NCBI GenBank assembly: GCA_902767355.1
Contig: CACXHG010000188.1
Coordinates: 1 to 5,105 of the forward strand
Length of the DNA stretch: 5,105 nt
Source: an uncultured Bacteroidia bacterium
GTDB lineage: Bacteria; Bacteroidota; Bacteroidia; Bacteroidales; UBA932
Direction of reading: 5' to 3'
How positions within the stretch are numbered: the stretch's first letter is position 1; each line of letters starts with the position of its first letter. The position numbers and the translations under genes are program-made. The notes beneath the pieces are model-generated. The model saw only the letters and a program-made list of their open reading frames with translations. It was not told the DNA's origin and searched no databases. Positions 1 to 5,105 of this stretch are shown piece by piece.

Positions 1-844
1 GAACAACCTCTTCGGGGTGATTTACGCGGCCCCAGCTAAGGTCGGTGATGTGTACGAGACCGTCCACACCGCCCAGATCGACGAATACACCGTAGGAGGT
101 GATGTTCTTGACAACACCCTCGACAACCTGACCCTTCTCGAGCTTGCCGATGAGCTCTGCTTTCTGAGCCTCGAGCATAGCCTCTTCGAGAGCCTTGTGA
201 GAAACGACAACATTGCGGAACTCGTTGTTGATCTTGACAATCTTAAGGTCGAGAGTCTTGTTGACATATGCGTCATAGTCCCGGATGGGCTTGACTTCTA
301 TCTGAGAACCCGGCAGGAAAGCTTCGATACCGAATACATCCACGATCATACCGCCCTTGGTGCGGCACTTAACGTAACCTTTGACGATCTCGTCTTTCTC
401 AAAGGCCTCGTTTACGCGGTCCCAGCTGCGCAGCGAACGTGCGCGCTTGTGGCTGAGGGCCAGCTGACCCTTCTTGTCTTCGGTAGATTCTACGTAAACC
501 TCTACCTTGTCGCCGACCTTGAGGGTATCCTCGCAGTATTTGAATTCGGCTGCATTGATGACGGCCTCGCTCTTGTAACCGATGTTGACAACGACTTCGC
601 GTTTGTTCTTTGCTACAACGGTACCTTCGATAACCTCACCGTCTGCAATGTGAGAGAGTGAATTTTCGTAAGCCTCTTTAGTGGCCTGCAGATCTACGCC
701 GGCGTCGCTGTCGCTTTCAAAAGCGTCCCAGTCAAAAGTGGCGTTGTCTGCCGATGCATTGTCGCTGACTGCGGTCTTCACCTCTTTTACAGGCTGAACC
801 TCTTCTTGCAGCTGCTCCTGCATGGGGTTGTTTTCTTCGTTCAT
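1..844 (-). CDS. rpsA: 30S ribosomal protein S1, N-terminal part (cut by window edge)
   Basis: S1 binds single-stranded mRNA on the 30S subunit and helps load it for translation. The first 281 codons are present, reading from the ATG at 844 off the left edge. Residues 1-60 form an acidic tail rich in Glu, Asp and Gln containing FDWDAFE (37-43). An OB-fold S1 repeat follows at about 66-134 (DGEVIEGTVV to ALSHKRA). A second spans about 151-217 (EIVKGYVKCRTKGGMIVDV to VVVSHK). A third begins near 238 (GQVVEGVVKNITSYGVFVDLGG, then GLVHITDLSWG). Full-length proteins of this type carry further repeats, expected outside the window. The start follows an AT-rich stretch with no Shine-Dalgarno, as is usual in Bacteroidota. 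The gene has its own promoter and follows corA on the same strand. Long antisense open frames here are shadows. Confidence 0.97.
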   Translation of the reverse strand, partial: MNEENNPMQEQLQEEVQPVKEVKTAVSDNASADNATFDWDAFESDSDAGVDLQATKEAYENSLSHIADGEVIEGTVVAKNKREVVVNIGYKSEAVINAAEFKYCEDTLKVGDKVEVYVESTEDKKGQLALSHKRARSLRSWDRVNEAFEKDEIVKGYVKCRTKGGMIVDVFGIEAFLPGSQIEVKPIRDYDAYVNKTLDLKIVKINNEFRNVVVSHKALEEAMLEAQKAELIGKLEKGQVVEGVVKNITSYGVFVDLGGVDGLVHITDLSWGRVNHPEEVV

Positions 845-912
845 TTTAAAAAGTTAATAATTTAGTTTATAAGTAATTAGACATTATTTATAGACCCATC
901 GCACGCGCGAAG
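845..912 (-). promoter_or_regulatory. AT-rich 5' leader of rpsA
   Basis: This is the inferred untranslated leader of about 68 nt between the predicted transcription start (near 912) and the rpsA ATG. It is strongly AT-rich, with CTTTTTAAA directly before the ATG, and lacks a purine-rich Shine-Dalgarno element. Unstructured A/U-rich leaders suit Bacteroidota initiation and are plausible binding sites for S1 itself. In E. coli S1 represses its own translation; whether that happens here is inference only. Confidence 0.5.
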
Positions 913-918
913 GGAGCG

Positions 919-948
919 CAAAGATAGGCAAAAAATCTTAAAATGCAA
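919..948 (-). promoter_or_regulatory. Bacteroidota-type promoter of rpsA
   Basis: On the minus strand, TATCTTTG (926-919) exactly fits the -7 element TAnnTTTG, and TTG (948-946) lies 19 bp upstream as the -33 element. This matches the primary sigma factor consensus described for Bacteroides. The promoter sits just after the corA stop codon, so rpsA can be transcribed on its own. The expected start point is near 912. No terminator hairpin is visible between corA and this promoter, so read-through from corA may add to expression. Confidence 0.8.
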
Positions 949-962
949 GCTAAATCAGACAC

Positions 963-1913
963 TTACAACATTTTTCGGCGGCGGAAAATAATCAGGACTA
1001 TCACCACCAGCAGCAGCATGATGAGCATAATCATGAAGAAATCCCACATTCCGCCCCAAAGCGGCAGCTGCACGTTCATGCCGTAGATGCTGGCCACCAG
1101 CGTGGGCGGCATCAGCAGCAGGCTCACCAGCGTGAACACCTTCATGATCTTGTTCTGCTCCAGGTTGATAAGGCCCAGGACAGTGTTCTGCAGGTATTCC
1201 AGACGCTCGAAATTGAAATCGGTGTGATTGATGAGCGAAGTGATATCCTTGAGCAGGCCCGATAGCTTGTCGTTGATTTCGTCCGGCGTCTTTTCGCTCT
1301 TGAGCACGCTGGAAATCATGCGCTGCTTATCCACGATGTTCTCGCGAACCATCATGGTGTTTTCCTGCAACTGGTTGATGTCGATCAGGAAGTCCTCGTT
1401 CATATCCTCGCCCAGGCTCACCCGACGGCTGTACTGCTCCAACTCCTTGCTCATCAACTCAATCATGTCGGCGTCCAGGTCGATACGGTTGTCCAGGATG
1501 CCCACGAGCACATGGAAGCCGGTCGGATAATAACGGATGCCGGCGGTGATGCGCCGCTGAATGTCGGTAAAACTGCGCAGGGGCGCCTGGCGCACGGAGA
1601 CTATGGTCTTGCCGGACAGGATAAACGACACCGACTCCATGGAGTAATTCTCCGGGCTGGGAATCAGGAAGTTGGTATTGATGAAAATGGAGGTGTCGTC
1701 CTCGCTGTAGCGGGATGAACTCTCGATCTCCTCTGCCTGCGCGCGGCTCTGCAGCGTGGTGTTCAGATAGCTTTCGACAGCGCGCTTCTCCTCCCCTTCC
1801 GGGTCGAACAAATCAAGCCAGAGTACGTCTTCGCGGCGCAGGCTCCTGAGGCTTTCCAGATTGTCTGTGGAAACGAATTTCGATTCCGGGTTCTTGTAAA
1901 AAATTTGGATCAT
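963..1913 (-). CDS. corA: CorA-family divalent metal ion transporter
   Basis: CorA proteins are homopentameric inner-membrane channels for Mg2+, and in some members Co2+, Ni2+ or Zn2+. The product has 316 residues, normal for the family. It has a large cytoplasmic N-terminal domain (about 1-245) with a long helical part (about 150-255). Two C-terminal membrane helices follow: about 258-277, ending in the signature YGMN (GMN 278-280), and about 290-310. A basic RRRK tail (311-314) fits a cytoplasmic C-terminus. The periplasmic loop after GMN is VQLPLWGG instead of the classic MPEL type and has no acidic residue before D291, so the exact ion is uncertain. I chose the ATG at 1913. An in-frame TTG three codons earlier is possible but less likely. 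It lies downstream of mntP with its own promoter. Confidence 0.92.
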   Translation of the reverse strand: MIQIFYKNPESKFVSTDNLESLRSLRREDVLWLDLFDPEGEEKRAVESYLNTTLQSRAQAEEIESSSRYSEDDTSIFINTNFLIPSPENYSMESVSFILSGKTIVSVRQAPLRSFTDIQRRITAGIRYYPTGFHVLVGILDNRIDLDADMIELMSKELEQYSRRVSLGEDMNEDFLIDINQLQENTMMVRENIVDKQRMISSVLKSEKTPDEINDKLSGLLKDITSLINHTDFNFERLEYLQNTVLGLINLEQNKIMKVFTLVSLLLMPPTLVASIYGMNVQLPLWGGMWDFFMIMLIMLLLVVIVLIIFRRRKML

Positions 1914-2035
1914 GACTGCCAATCAAAAAGGGTTGATAACTGGGTAATTAACCAACAGATACCAACAACCGTTCTCGAGGCGACGTCTTGACGAATTTTA
2001 TATTGAGTACCGAAATCATTTACGATTATGAAACT
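1914..2035 (-). promoter_or_regulatory. Long 5' leader of corA, possible weak secondary structure
   Basis: About 120 nt separate the predicted transcription start from the corA ATG, long for a gene with no upstream ORF. Positions 1931-1970 hold complementary arms GGTTG/CAACC (5 bp) enclosing GGTA/TACC (4 bp). The same stretch has a direct repeat of ACCAACA (plus strand 1951-1957 and 1961-1967, 10-bp spacing). I do not recognise an M-box or any other known Mg2+ riboswitch. A regulatory role is possible but not shown by the sequence. Confidence 0.3.
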
Positions 2036-2041
2036 GTCCGG

Positions 2042-2070
2042 CAAAGGTAGTCTTTTTTTCTAAAAAACAA
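2042..2070 (-). promoter_or_regulatory. Bacteroidota-type promoter of corA
   Basis: On the minus strand, TACCTTTG (2049-2042) fits the -7 consensus TAnnTTTG. TTG (2070-2068) lies 18 bp upstream, slightly short of the usual 19-21 bp. The -33 element falls inside the last codons of mntP and the spacer is an A/T tract. This suggests corA can be transcribed separately from the mntP operon. The expected start is near 2035. Confidence 0.65.
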
Positions 2071-2629
2071 GATGTTCCAGCAAAATCTTGATGCCGATAG
2101 CTATCAAGATTATGCCGGCGAAGATGCCGGCCTTGGTTCCGAGGACTTTCTTGAAAGCGCCGCCGCCGGCCAGACCTGCGGCCGCGACAGATGCAGTGAC
2201 AGCGAACAATATCCCTATGGTCGCCAAAATCCTCTGGGCGGGCATCTGGACGATGGCCAGCGAAATGCCTACCGCCAGAGCGTCGATGCTGGTGGCCACT
2301 GCGGCAAGCGCCAGTTGAGCGGGTTTGAGCAGATCTACAGAAGCCTCGTGGGCGTCCGCCTTAAAAGAATCGGCTATCATTTTGACGCCTATGAGCAGCA
2401 GCAGCCCGAAGGCCACCCAATGGTCGAAGGCCGAAATCACCTCCAGAAAGGCCTCCCCCAGCATCCACCCCAGGCCCAGAAACAAAACGTGAATCAGGCC
2501 GAAAGACAAATCTATCCGGAGATGGTTCTTGAAGGAGATACGACCCTTCGCCGCCCCGAAGGCCATGGTCACGGCCAGGGTGTCGGCACACAGGCCAAAT
2601 GCCAGCAATATTATTTCTATCCAGGACAT
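2060..2629 (-). CDS. mntP: Manganese efflux pump MntP
   Basis: MntP (formerly YebN, DUF204) is a small inner-membrane exporter that protects cells from excess Mn2+. The product has 189 residues, the normal family length, and is almost entirely hydrophobic with about six membrane helices. The two half-repeats carry the expected charged signatures: FGLCADTLAVTMAFG (11-25, Asp16) and ATSIDALAVGISLA (112-125, Asp116). FDHW (68-71) lies before the third helix. These intramembrane aspartates correspond to residues needed for Mn2+ export in E. coli MntP. The ATG directly follows the recR stop (TAAATG, 0-nt gap), so it is the last gene of the operon and likely translationally coupled to recR. I see no yybP-ykoY manganese riboswitch in front of it. 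No terminator hairpin follows, and the corA promoter overlaps its 3' end. Confidence 0.95.
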   Translation of the reverse strand: MSWIEIILLAFGLCADTLAVTMAFGAAKGRISFKNHLRIDLSFGLIHVLFLGLGWMLGEAFLEVISAFDHWVAFGLLLLIGVKMIADSFKADAHEASVDLLKPAQLALAAVATSIDALAVGISLAIVQMPAQRILATIGILFAVTASVAAAGLAGGGAFKKVLGTKAGIFAGIILIAIGIKILLEHLVF

Positions 2630-3244
2630 TTATATCGCAAAAAGTTGACGGTTTACAATGGCTTTGCCAAGCGTAAACTCGTCGGTGTATTCCAAATCGT
2701 CGCCAAAAGCTACGCCACGGGCGATTGCAGAGACCTTTACCCCGCTGGGAGCCAGCTGCCGGTAGATATACAAGGCTGTGGTCTCGCCCTCCATATTGGT
2801 GTCCAGCGCCATGATTATTTCCTTAATCTCGCCCTGCCCCACCCTGTCCACCAGGGCCTTGATGGGCAGATCGTCCGGCCCGACGCCGTCCATGGGCGAA
2901 ATGATGCCGCCCAGCACATGGTACAAGCCGTGGTACTGGCCGGTGTTTTCTATGCTGAGCACGTCGCGCAGGCTCTGGACCACGCACACCAGGCTCCGGT
3001 CGCGGCTGTGGTCGCTGCAGATGGGGCACAGGCCGTCATCGCTTATCATGTTGCACTCCGGGCAGTAGCGCACATTGCTGCGCAGGGCGCTGATGGAAGA
3101 TGTAAACTTCTCTACGTTCGCAGCCGGCTGCCGCAGCAGATGCAGGGCATAGCGCAGGGCGCTCTTGCGGCCTATTCCGGGCAGCGAAGCTATCTGCTCC
3201 ACGGCGTCTTCCAACAATTTTGAACGATAATTCTGCTTATACAT
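2630..3244 (-). CDS. recR: Recombination mediator protein RecR
   Basis: RecR acts with RecO (and RecF) to load RecA on SSB-coated single-stranded DNA during gap repair, forming a ring-shaped clamp. The 204-residue product has the full family layout. A helix-hairpin-helix comes first, with LPGIGRKSALR (21-31). A four-cysteine zinc finger follows (C61, C64, C73, C76; CPEC and CPIC). A Toprim domain spans about 84-180 with GLYHVLGGIISPMDGVGPDD (106-125) and ALDTNMEGE (146-154). The C-terminal segment LEYTDEFTLGKAIVNR (184-199) is typical. At the first Toprim acidic position it has Gln90 (VCVVQSLRDV), where other RecR proteins have Glu. The ATG lies 3 nt after the stop of the SIS-like gene, and the stop abuts mntP, so it sits inside an operon. 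Confidence 0.97.
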   Translation of the reverse strand: MYKQNYRSKLLEDAVEQIASLPGIGRKSALRYALHLLRQPAANVEKFTSSISALRSNVRYCPECNMISDDGLCPICSDHSRDRSLVCVVQSLRDVLSIENTGQYHGLYHVLGGIISPMDGVGPDDLPIKALVDRVGQGEIKEIIMALDTNMEGETTALYIYRQLAPSGVKVSAIARGVAFGDDLEYTDEFTLGKAIVNRQLFAI

Positions 3245-3247
3245 TGC

Positions 3248-3925
3248 CTATAGTGCTTGCTTGGCACGCTTCACGGTGCCGTATTTCTGTATCAATTCCA
3301 ACGCCTGCTCCCGGCTCAGCGAGGGGCAGTCGCGCATGAGAGTGGCGGCGGCCTTGTCTGCGGCGTTGCTGCAGTCTGATTCTGCTTTCGGGCGGGAACC
3401 GGCGGTGCCAGAAGCCTCCATAACCATACAGAGCAGCGCCCCGAGCGCGGCCCGCTGCGCCAATCGCGTGCAGAAGGACAGATTGTCGCGCACAGGCTCA
3501 AAGGCGAGGCACAGTTGCTGCGAAGCGGCGGAGGACAGCGGCGAAGCGCCGCGGCAAGTGATCAGTGCGGTGAGCAGCCCTCTGCGGCCGGCGGCGCGAA
3601 GACCGGCGGCCATAGGTCCCTGAAGCGCCTCATCGTCCAGCGCCAGCACAATGTCGGTCGTAGACACGCCGTCCTGCTGCATAGCAGCCCATGCCTGATC
3701 GAAAGAAGTATCTGACGCAGAGACTTCTACCGGAATAAATTTCGCAGCCGGGAAACCGCAGGATGCAGCATCAAAACCTGCCGGACTGAGGCAGAAGATG
3801 CGCCCGCCTCGGCCAAGCCGCTCCACCAGTTTTGCGCACAGCCTGCGCAGGACGGGCTCGGCCTGCTCCAGGGCATCACAAAAGAGGCGGTTGCCGACGT
3901 ATATGGCCTGCAGCGTATCCATCAT
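3248..3925 (-). CDS. Degenerate SIS-domain protein, distantly MurQ-like
   Basis: I do not recognise this 225-residue protein as a named family, but its order of features follows the sugar-phosphate-binding SIS fold of MurQ. A helix leads to LGRGGRIFCLS (37-47), like the MurQ segment before its GAGTSGR loop. TTDIVLALDD (89-98) sits where MurQ has DVVVGIAASGR. A TALITCRGASPLS stretch follows (119-131). NLSFCTRLAQRAALG (148-162) resembles MurQ STRLKAGTAQK. A C-terminal SREQALELIQKYGTVKRA (204-221) resembles the MurQ tail. The Ser/Gly phosphate-binding loops and catalytic glutamates of MurQ are not evident, and the N-terminus is about 60 residues shorter. It is Ala-rich with ten cysteines and no membrane segment. 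It starts 1 nt after the kinase gene; the second ATG (3922) is an alternative start. The ORF and operon position are secure; the homology is inferred. Confidence 0.6.
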   Translation of the reverse strand: MMDTLQAIYVGNRLFCDALEQAEPVLRRLCAKLVERLGRGGRIFCLSPAGFDAASCGFPAAKFIPVEVSASDTSFDQAWAAMQQDGVSTTDIVLALDDEALQGPMAAGLRAAGRRGLLTALITCRGASPLSSAASQQLCLAFEPVRDNLSFCTRLAQRAALGALLCMVMEASGTAGSRPKAESDCSNAADKAAATLMRDCPSLSREQALELIQKYGTVKRAKQAL

Positions 3926-3926
3926 C

Positions 3927-4757
3927 CTACTGCTTGTGGTATTTTACCAGCCCGTCTATGGGGCTTGCAAGCAGCGGCCCGAGCTTGTAGCCCGCATTGC
4001 GGAACTTTTGCGAAATCACATCCTGATAAGCCTCTGCAACGCTTCCCACAAAGCCGACCTGATAGCGACGGGGGTCAAAGCGCACGATGTTGCGGAAGAT
4101 GAACTCTTCCAGGCTTTCCGAAATGAGGTTTTTCATATACGGATGGTTGCGGCGCTCTGCGATGTAGGGCGAGAAACTGGCCAGGTAGCGGCCCGGGGCC
4201 TCTTCGTGATATACCTTCTGGACTATCTCTTCGTAGCTGAGATTGAAGCGGCGGTACATCTCGTTGGCCAGGGAATTGGGCACCAGGTCTTTGACATAGT
4301 CTGACAGGAGCCGCTTGCCCATATATGAGCCGCTGCCCTCGTCTCCGAGCACATAACCGCCTCCACGGCCCGACGCCGTTATGGCCTGGCCGTCCCAGAA
4401 GCAGCAGTTGCTGCCGGTGCCAAGTATGCAGGCTATGCCGGCGTTGCTGCCGAAAAGCGCCCTGCAGGCAGCCAGCATATCGCTCTCCACAGCCACCTCT
4501 GCCTTGGGGAAAACCTTCTGCAGTATCTCCACCAGGGTATCCTTCATATCCCCTACCACACCGGCGCCGTAGAACCAGATTTTATCTACATCGGCACCCG
4601 CCAGGGGCAGGACTTCTTTGCTCACTATGGTCTTGATTTTGGCAGGCTTGATCTGCACCGGGCTCACGCCCTCCGTGCGGACGGCCTTGACAGAACTTCC
4701 GTCCAGAACGCGCCACTCCGTGCTGGTGGCCCCGCTGTCTGCAATAAGTTGTATCAT
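3927..4757 (-). CDS. BadF/BcrA-type sugar kinase (N-acetylglucosamine kinase-like)
   Basis: This is a cytoplasmic ATP-dependent kinase of the ASKHA fold, BadF/BadG/BcrA/BcrD family, whose Bacteroidota members are usually annotated as N-acetylglucosamine kinase. At 276 residues it is complete. Visible motifs are the phosphate-1 loop ADSGATSTEW (6-15), the likely catalytic Asp93 in VESDMLAA, the phosphate-2 loop ILGTGSN (111-117), GGGYVLGDEGSG (132-143), and the adenosine motif VGFVGSVA (234-241). The substrate is inferred from family resemblance: GlcNAc or MurNAc from peptidoglycan or host glycans are the leading options. It lies 3 nt after the PnuC-family gene and 1 nt before the MurQ-like SIS gene. 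A MurNAc kinase/etherase pair would be expected for peptidoglycan sugar recycling, but the etherase partner here looks catalytically degenerate. Confidence 0.85.
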   Translation of the reverse strand: MIQLIADSGATSTEWRVLDGSSVKAVRTEGVSPVQIKPAKIKTIVSKEVLPLAGADVDKIWFYGAGVVGDMKDTLVEILQKVFPKAEVAVESDMLAACRALFGSNAGIACILGTGSNCCFWDGQAITASGRGGGYVLGDEGSGSYMGKRLLSDYVKDLVPNSLANEMYRRFNLSYEEIVQKVYHEEAPGRYLASFSPYIAERRNHPYMKNLISESLEEFIFRNIVRFDPRRYQVGFVGSVAEAYQDVISQKFRNAGYKLGPLLASPIDGLVKYHKQ

Positions 4758-4760
4758 ACG

Positions 4761-5105
4761 CTAAATAACACTGTTGTCCTTTTCCCAGACGCCGTTTTTC
4801 TTCCAGTTGAAGAAGCCGATGACGGCCATCACCACATAGCAGGTAAAGAGCACGGCCGTGGGATACATTCCGAGCTTGAAATATATGCCGACCGCAATAA
4901 TGTCAAAGGTGAACCACATCACCCACGAGATGATATAGCGGCGGCCGGTGTAGAAAGTCGCAAGAATGGTGTTGGTGGCCAGCAGCGCATCTGCCCAAGG
5001 CTGCCAGGCGGGCGCTTCGGCAGGGGCCACCTTGGCCAGCAGATAGTGCATCAGGAAAAATACTCCCACGGCCAGGGGGATGGAGACCAGGCCCACCTTC
5101 CACTC
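4761..5105 (-). CDS. pnuC: PnuC-family vitamin transporter, C-terminal part (cut by window edge)
   Basis: PnuC proteins are inner-membrane facilitators for nicotinamide riboside; relatives carry thiamine (PnuT) or riboflavin (PnuX). The last 114 residues are present and the frame stays open to the right edge, starting EWKVGLVSIP. A start placed at the GTG at 5096 would be artificial. Four hydrophobic segments are visible at about 4-24, 38-53, 57-76 and 80-100 of the fragment. They include TGRRYIISWVMWFTFDIIAV (53-72) and GIYFKLGMYPTAVLFTCYVV (73-92), which fit the WxxW...D and LY..G....A.L pattern of the PnuC C-terminal half, followed by a basic WKK. Whole proteins are about 190-200 residues, so roughly 80 are missing. 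The substrate cannot be decided from this part. It is upstream of the sugar kinase gene by 3 nt. Confidence 0.85.
   Translation of the reverse strand, partial: EWKVGLVSIPLAVGVFFLMHYLLAKVAPAEAPAWQPWADALLATNTILATFYTGRRYIISWVMWFTFDIIAVGIYFKLGMYPTAVLFTCYVVMAVIGFFNWKKNGVWEKDNSVI

Larger units (their letters stand above)
2060..5105 (-). other. Probable operon: pnuC - kinase - SIS-like - recR - mntP
   Basis: Five co-directional genes follow each other with gaps of 3, 1, 3 and 0 nt and no room for promoters or terminators between them. The promoter must lie beyond the right edge or inside a coding region. The cluster ends at mntP, after which a separate promoter serves corA. The genes mix small-molecule uptake, sugar phosphorylation, DNA repair and metal export, so shared transcription need not mean a shared pathway, except perhaps for the kinase/SIS pair. 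Confidence 0.8.

Noticed and set aside
17..661. A 214-codon plus-strand open frame opposite rpsA
   Set aside because: It mirrors the S1 coding frame; the opposite strand gives a full S1 match. Long antisense frames are common opposite highly biased genes.
900..920. GC-rich stretch with GCGC arms between corA and rpsA as a corA terminator
   Set aside because: The arms are only about 4 bp and no T-run follows on the transcribed strand. The stretch overlaps the rpsA promoter and start region.
1914..1922. TTG start for corA three codons upstream
   Set aside because: The ATG at 1913 starts the family-like sequence MIQIFY. The added residues MAV bring no conserved feature and there is no ribosome binding site favouring the TTG.
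2630..2700. Possible yybP-ykoY manganese riboswitch before mntP
   Set aside because: The mntP start abuts the recR stop, leaving no leader, and the preceding sequence is plain recR coding sequence.
2072..3223. A 383-codon open frame on the plus strand, antisense to mntP and recR
   Set aside because: It spans two well-supported conserved genes on the other strand, its product is rich in Gln, His and Ala with no recognisable domain, and it has no promoter. It is a by-product of codon bias.
3798..4304. A 168-codon plus-strand open frame across the junction of the SIS-like and kinase genes
   Set aside because: It straddles two genes of a tight operon, shows no domain, and has no sign of expression.
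4903..5103. A 66-codon minus-strand frame overlapping the pnuC fragment
   Set aside because: It lies in another frame of the same strand over a hydrophobic PnuC-like reading frame and resembles no known protein.

Overview
The window reads as chromosomal housekeeping DNA from a Bacteroidota bacterium, most likely of the order Bacteroidales; I cannot name a genus. The evidence is threefold. Two promoters match the Bacteroidota consensus (TTG at about -33, TAnnTTTG at about -7). No start codon has a convincing Shine-Dalgarno sequence. The ribosomal protein S1 has the acidic N-terminal tail with an FDWDAFE motif that I associate with this phylum. All seven genes lie on the minus strand, so transcription runs from high to low coordinates. 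I see no RNA gene, mobile element, CRISPR array or rho-independent terminator. No gene-free stretch exceeds about 150 bases.

In transcription order, a tight cluster covers 5105 down to 2060. It holds a PnuC-family vitamin transporter (cut by the window edge), a BadF/BcrA-type sugar kinase of the N-acetylglucosamine kinase group, a degenerate SIS-domain protein distantly resembling MurQ (MurNAc-6-phosphate etherase), recR, and the manganese exporter mntP. Gaps between these genes are 3, 1, 3 and 0 nt, so they are very probably one operon. Next comes a 146-bp spacer with a promoter and long leader, then a CorA-family divalent cation transporter. A 118-bp AT-rich spacer with a second clear promoter then leads into rpsA, whose first 281 codons are present.

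Functionally, the window mixes metal-ion balance (MntP, CorA), recombinational repair (RecR), a transporter plus kinase, and translation (S1). The most interesting point is the kinase/SIS pair. The SIS protein follows the MurQ layout but appears to have lost the sugar-phosphate-binding and catalytic signatures. It directly follows a sugar kinase gene, which recalls the MurQ-derived glucokinase regulatory protein of animals. A second point is a Glu-to-Gln change at the signature acidic position of the RecR Toprim domain. Nothing here clearly amounts to a new mobile or defence system.
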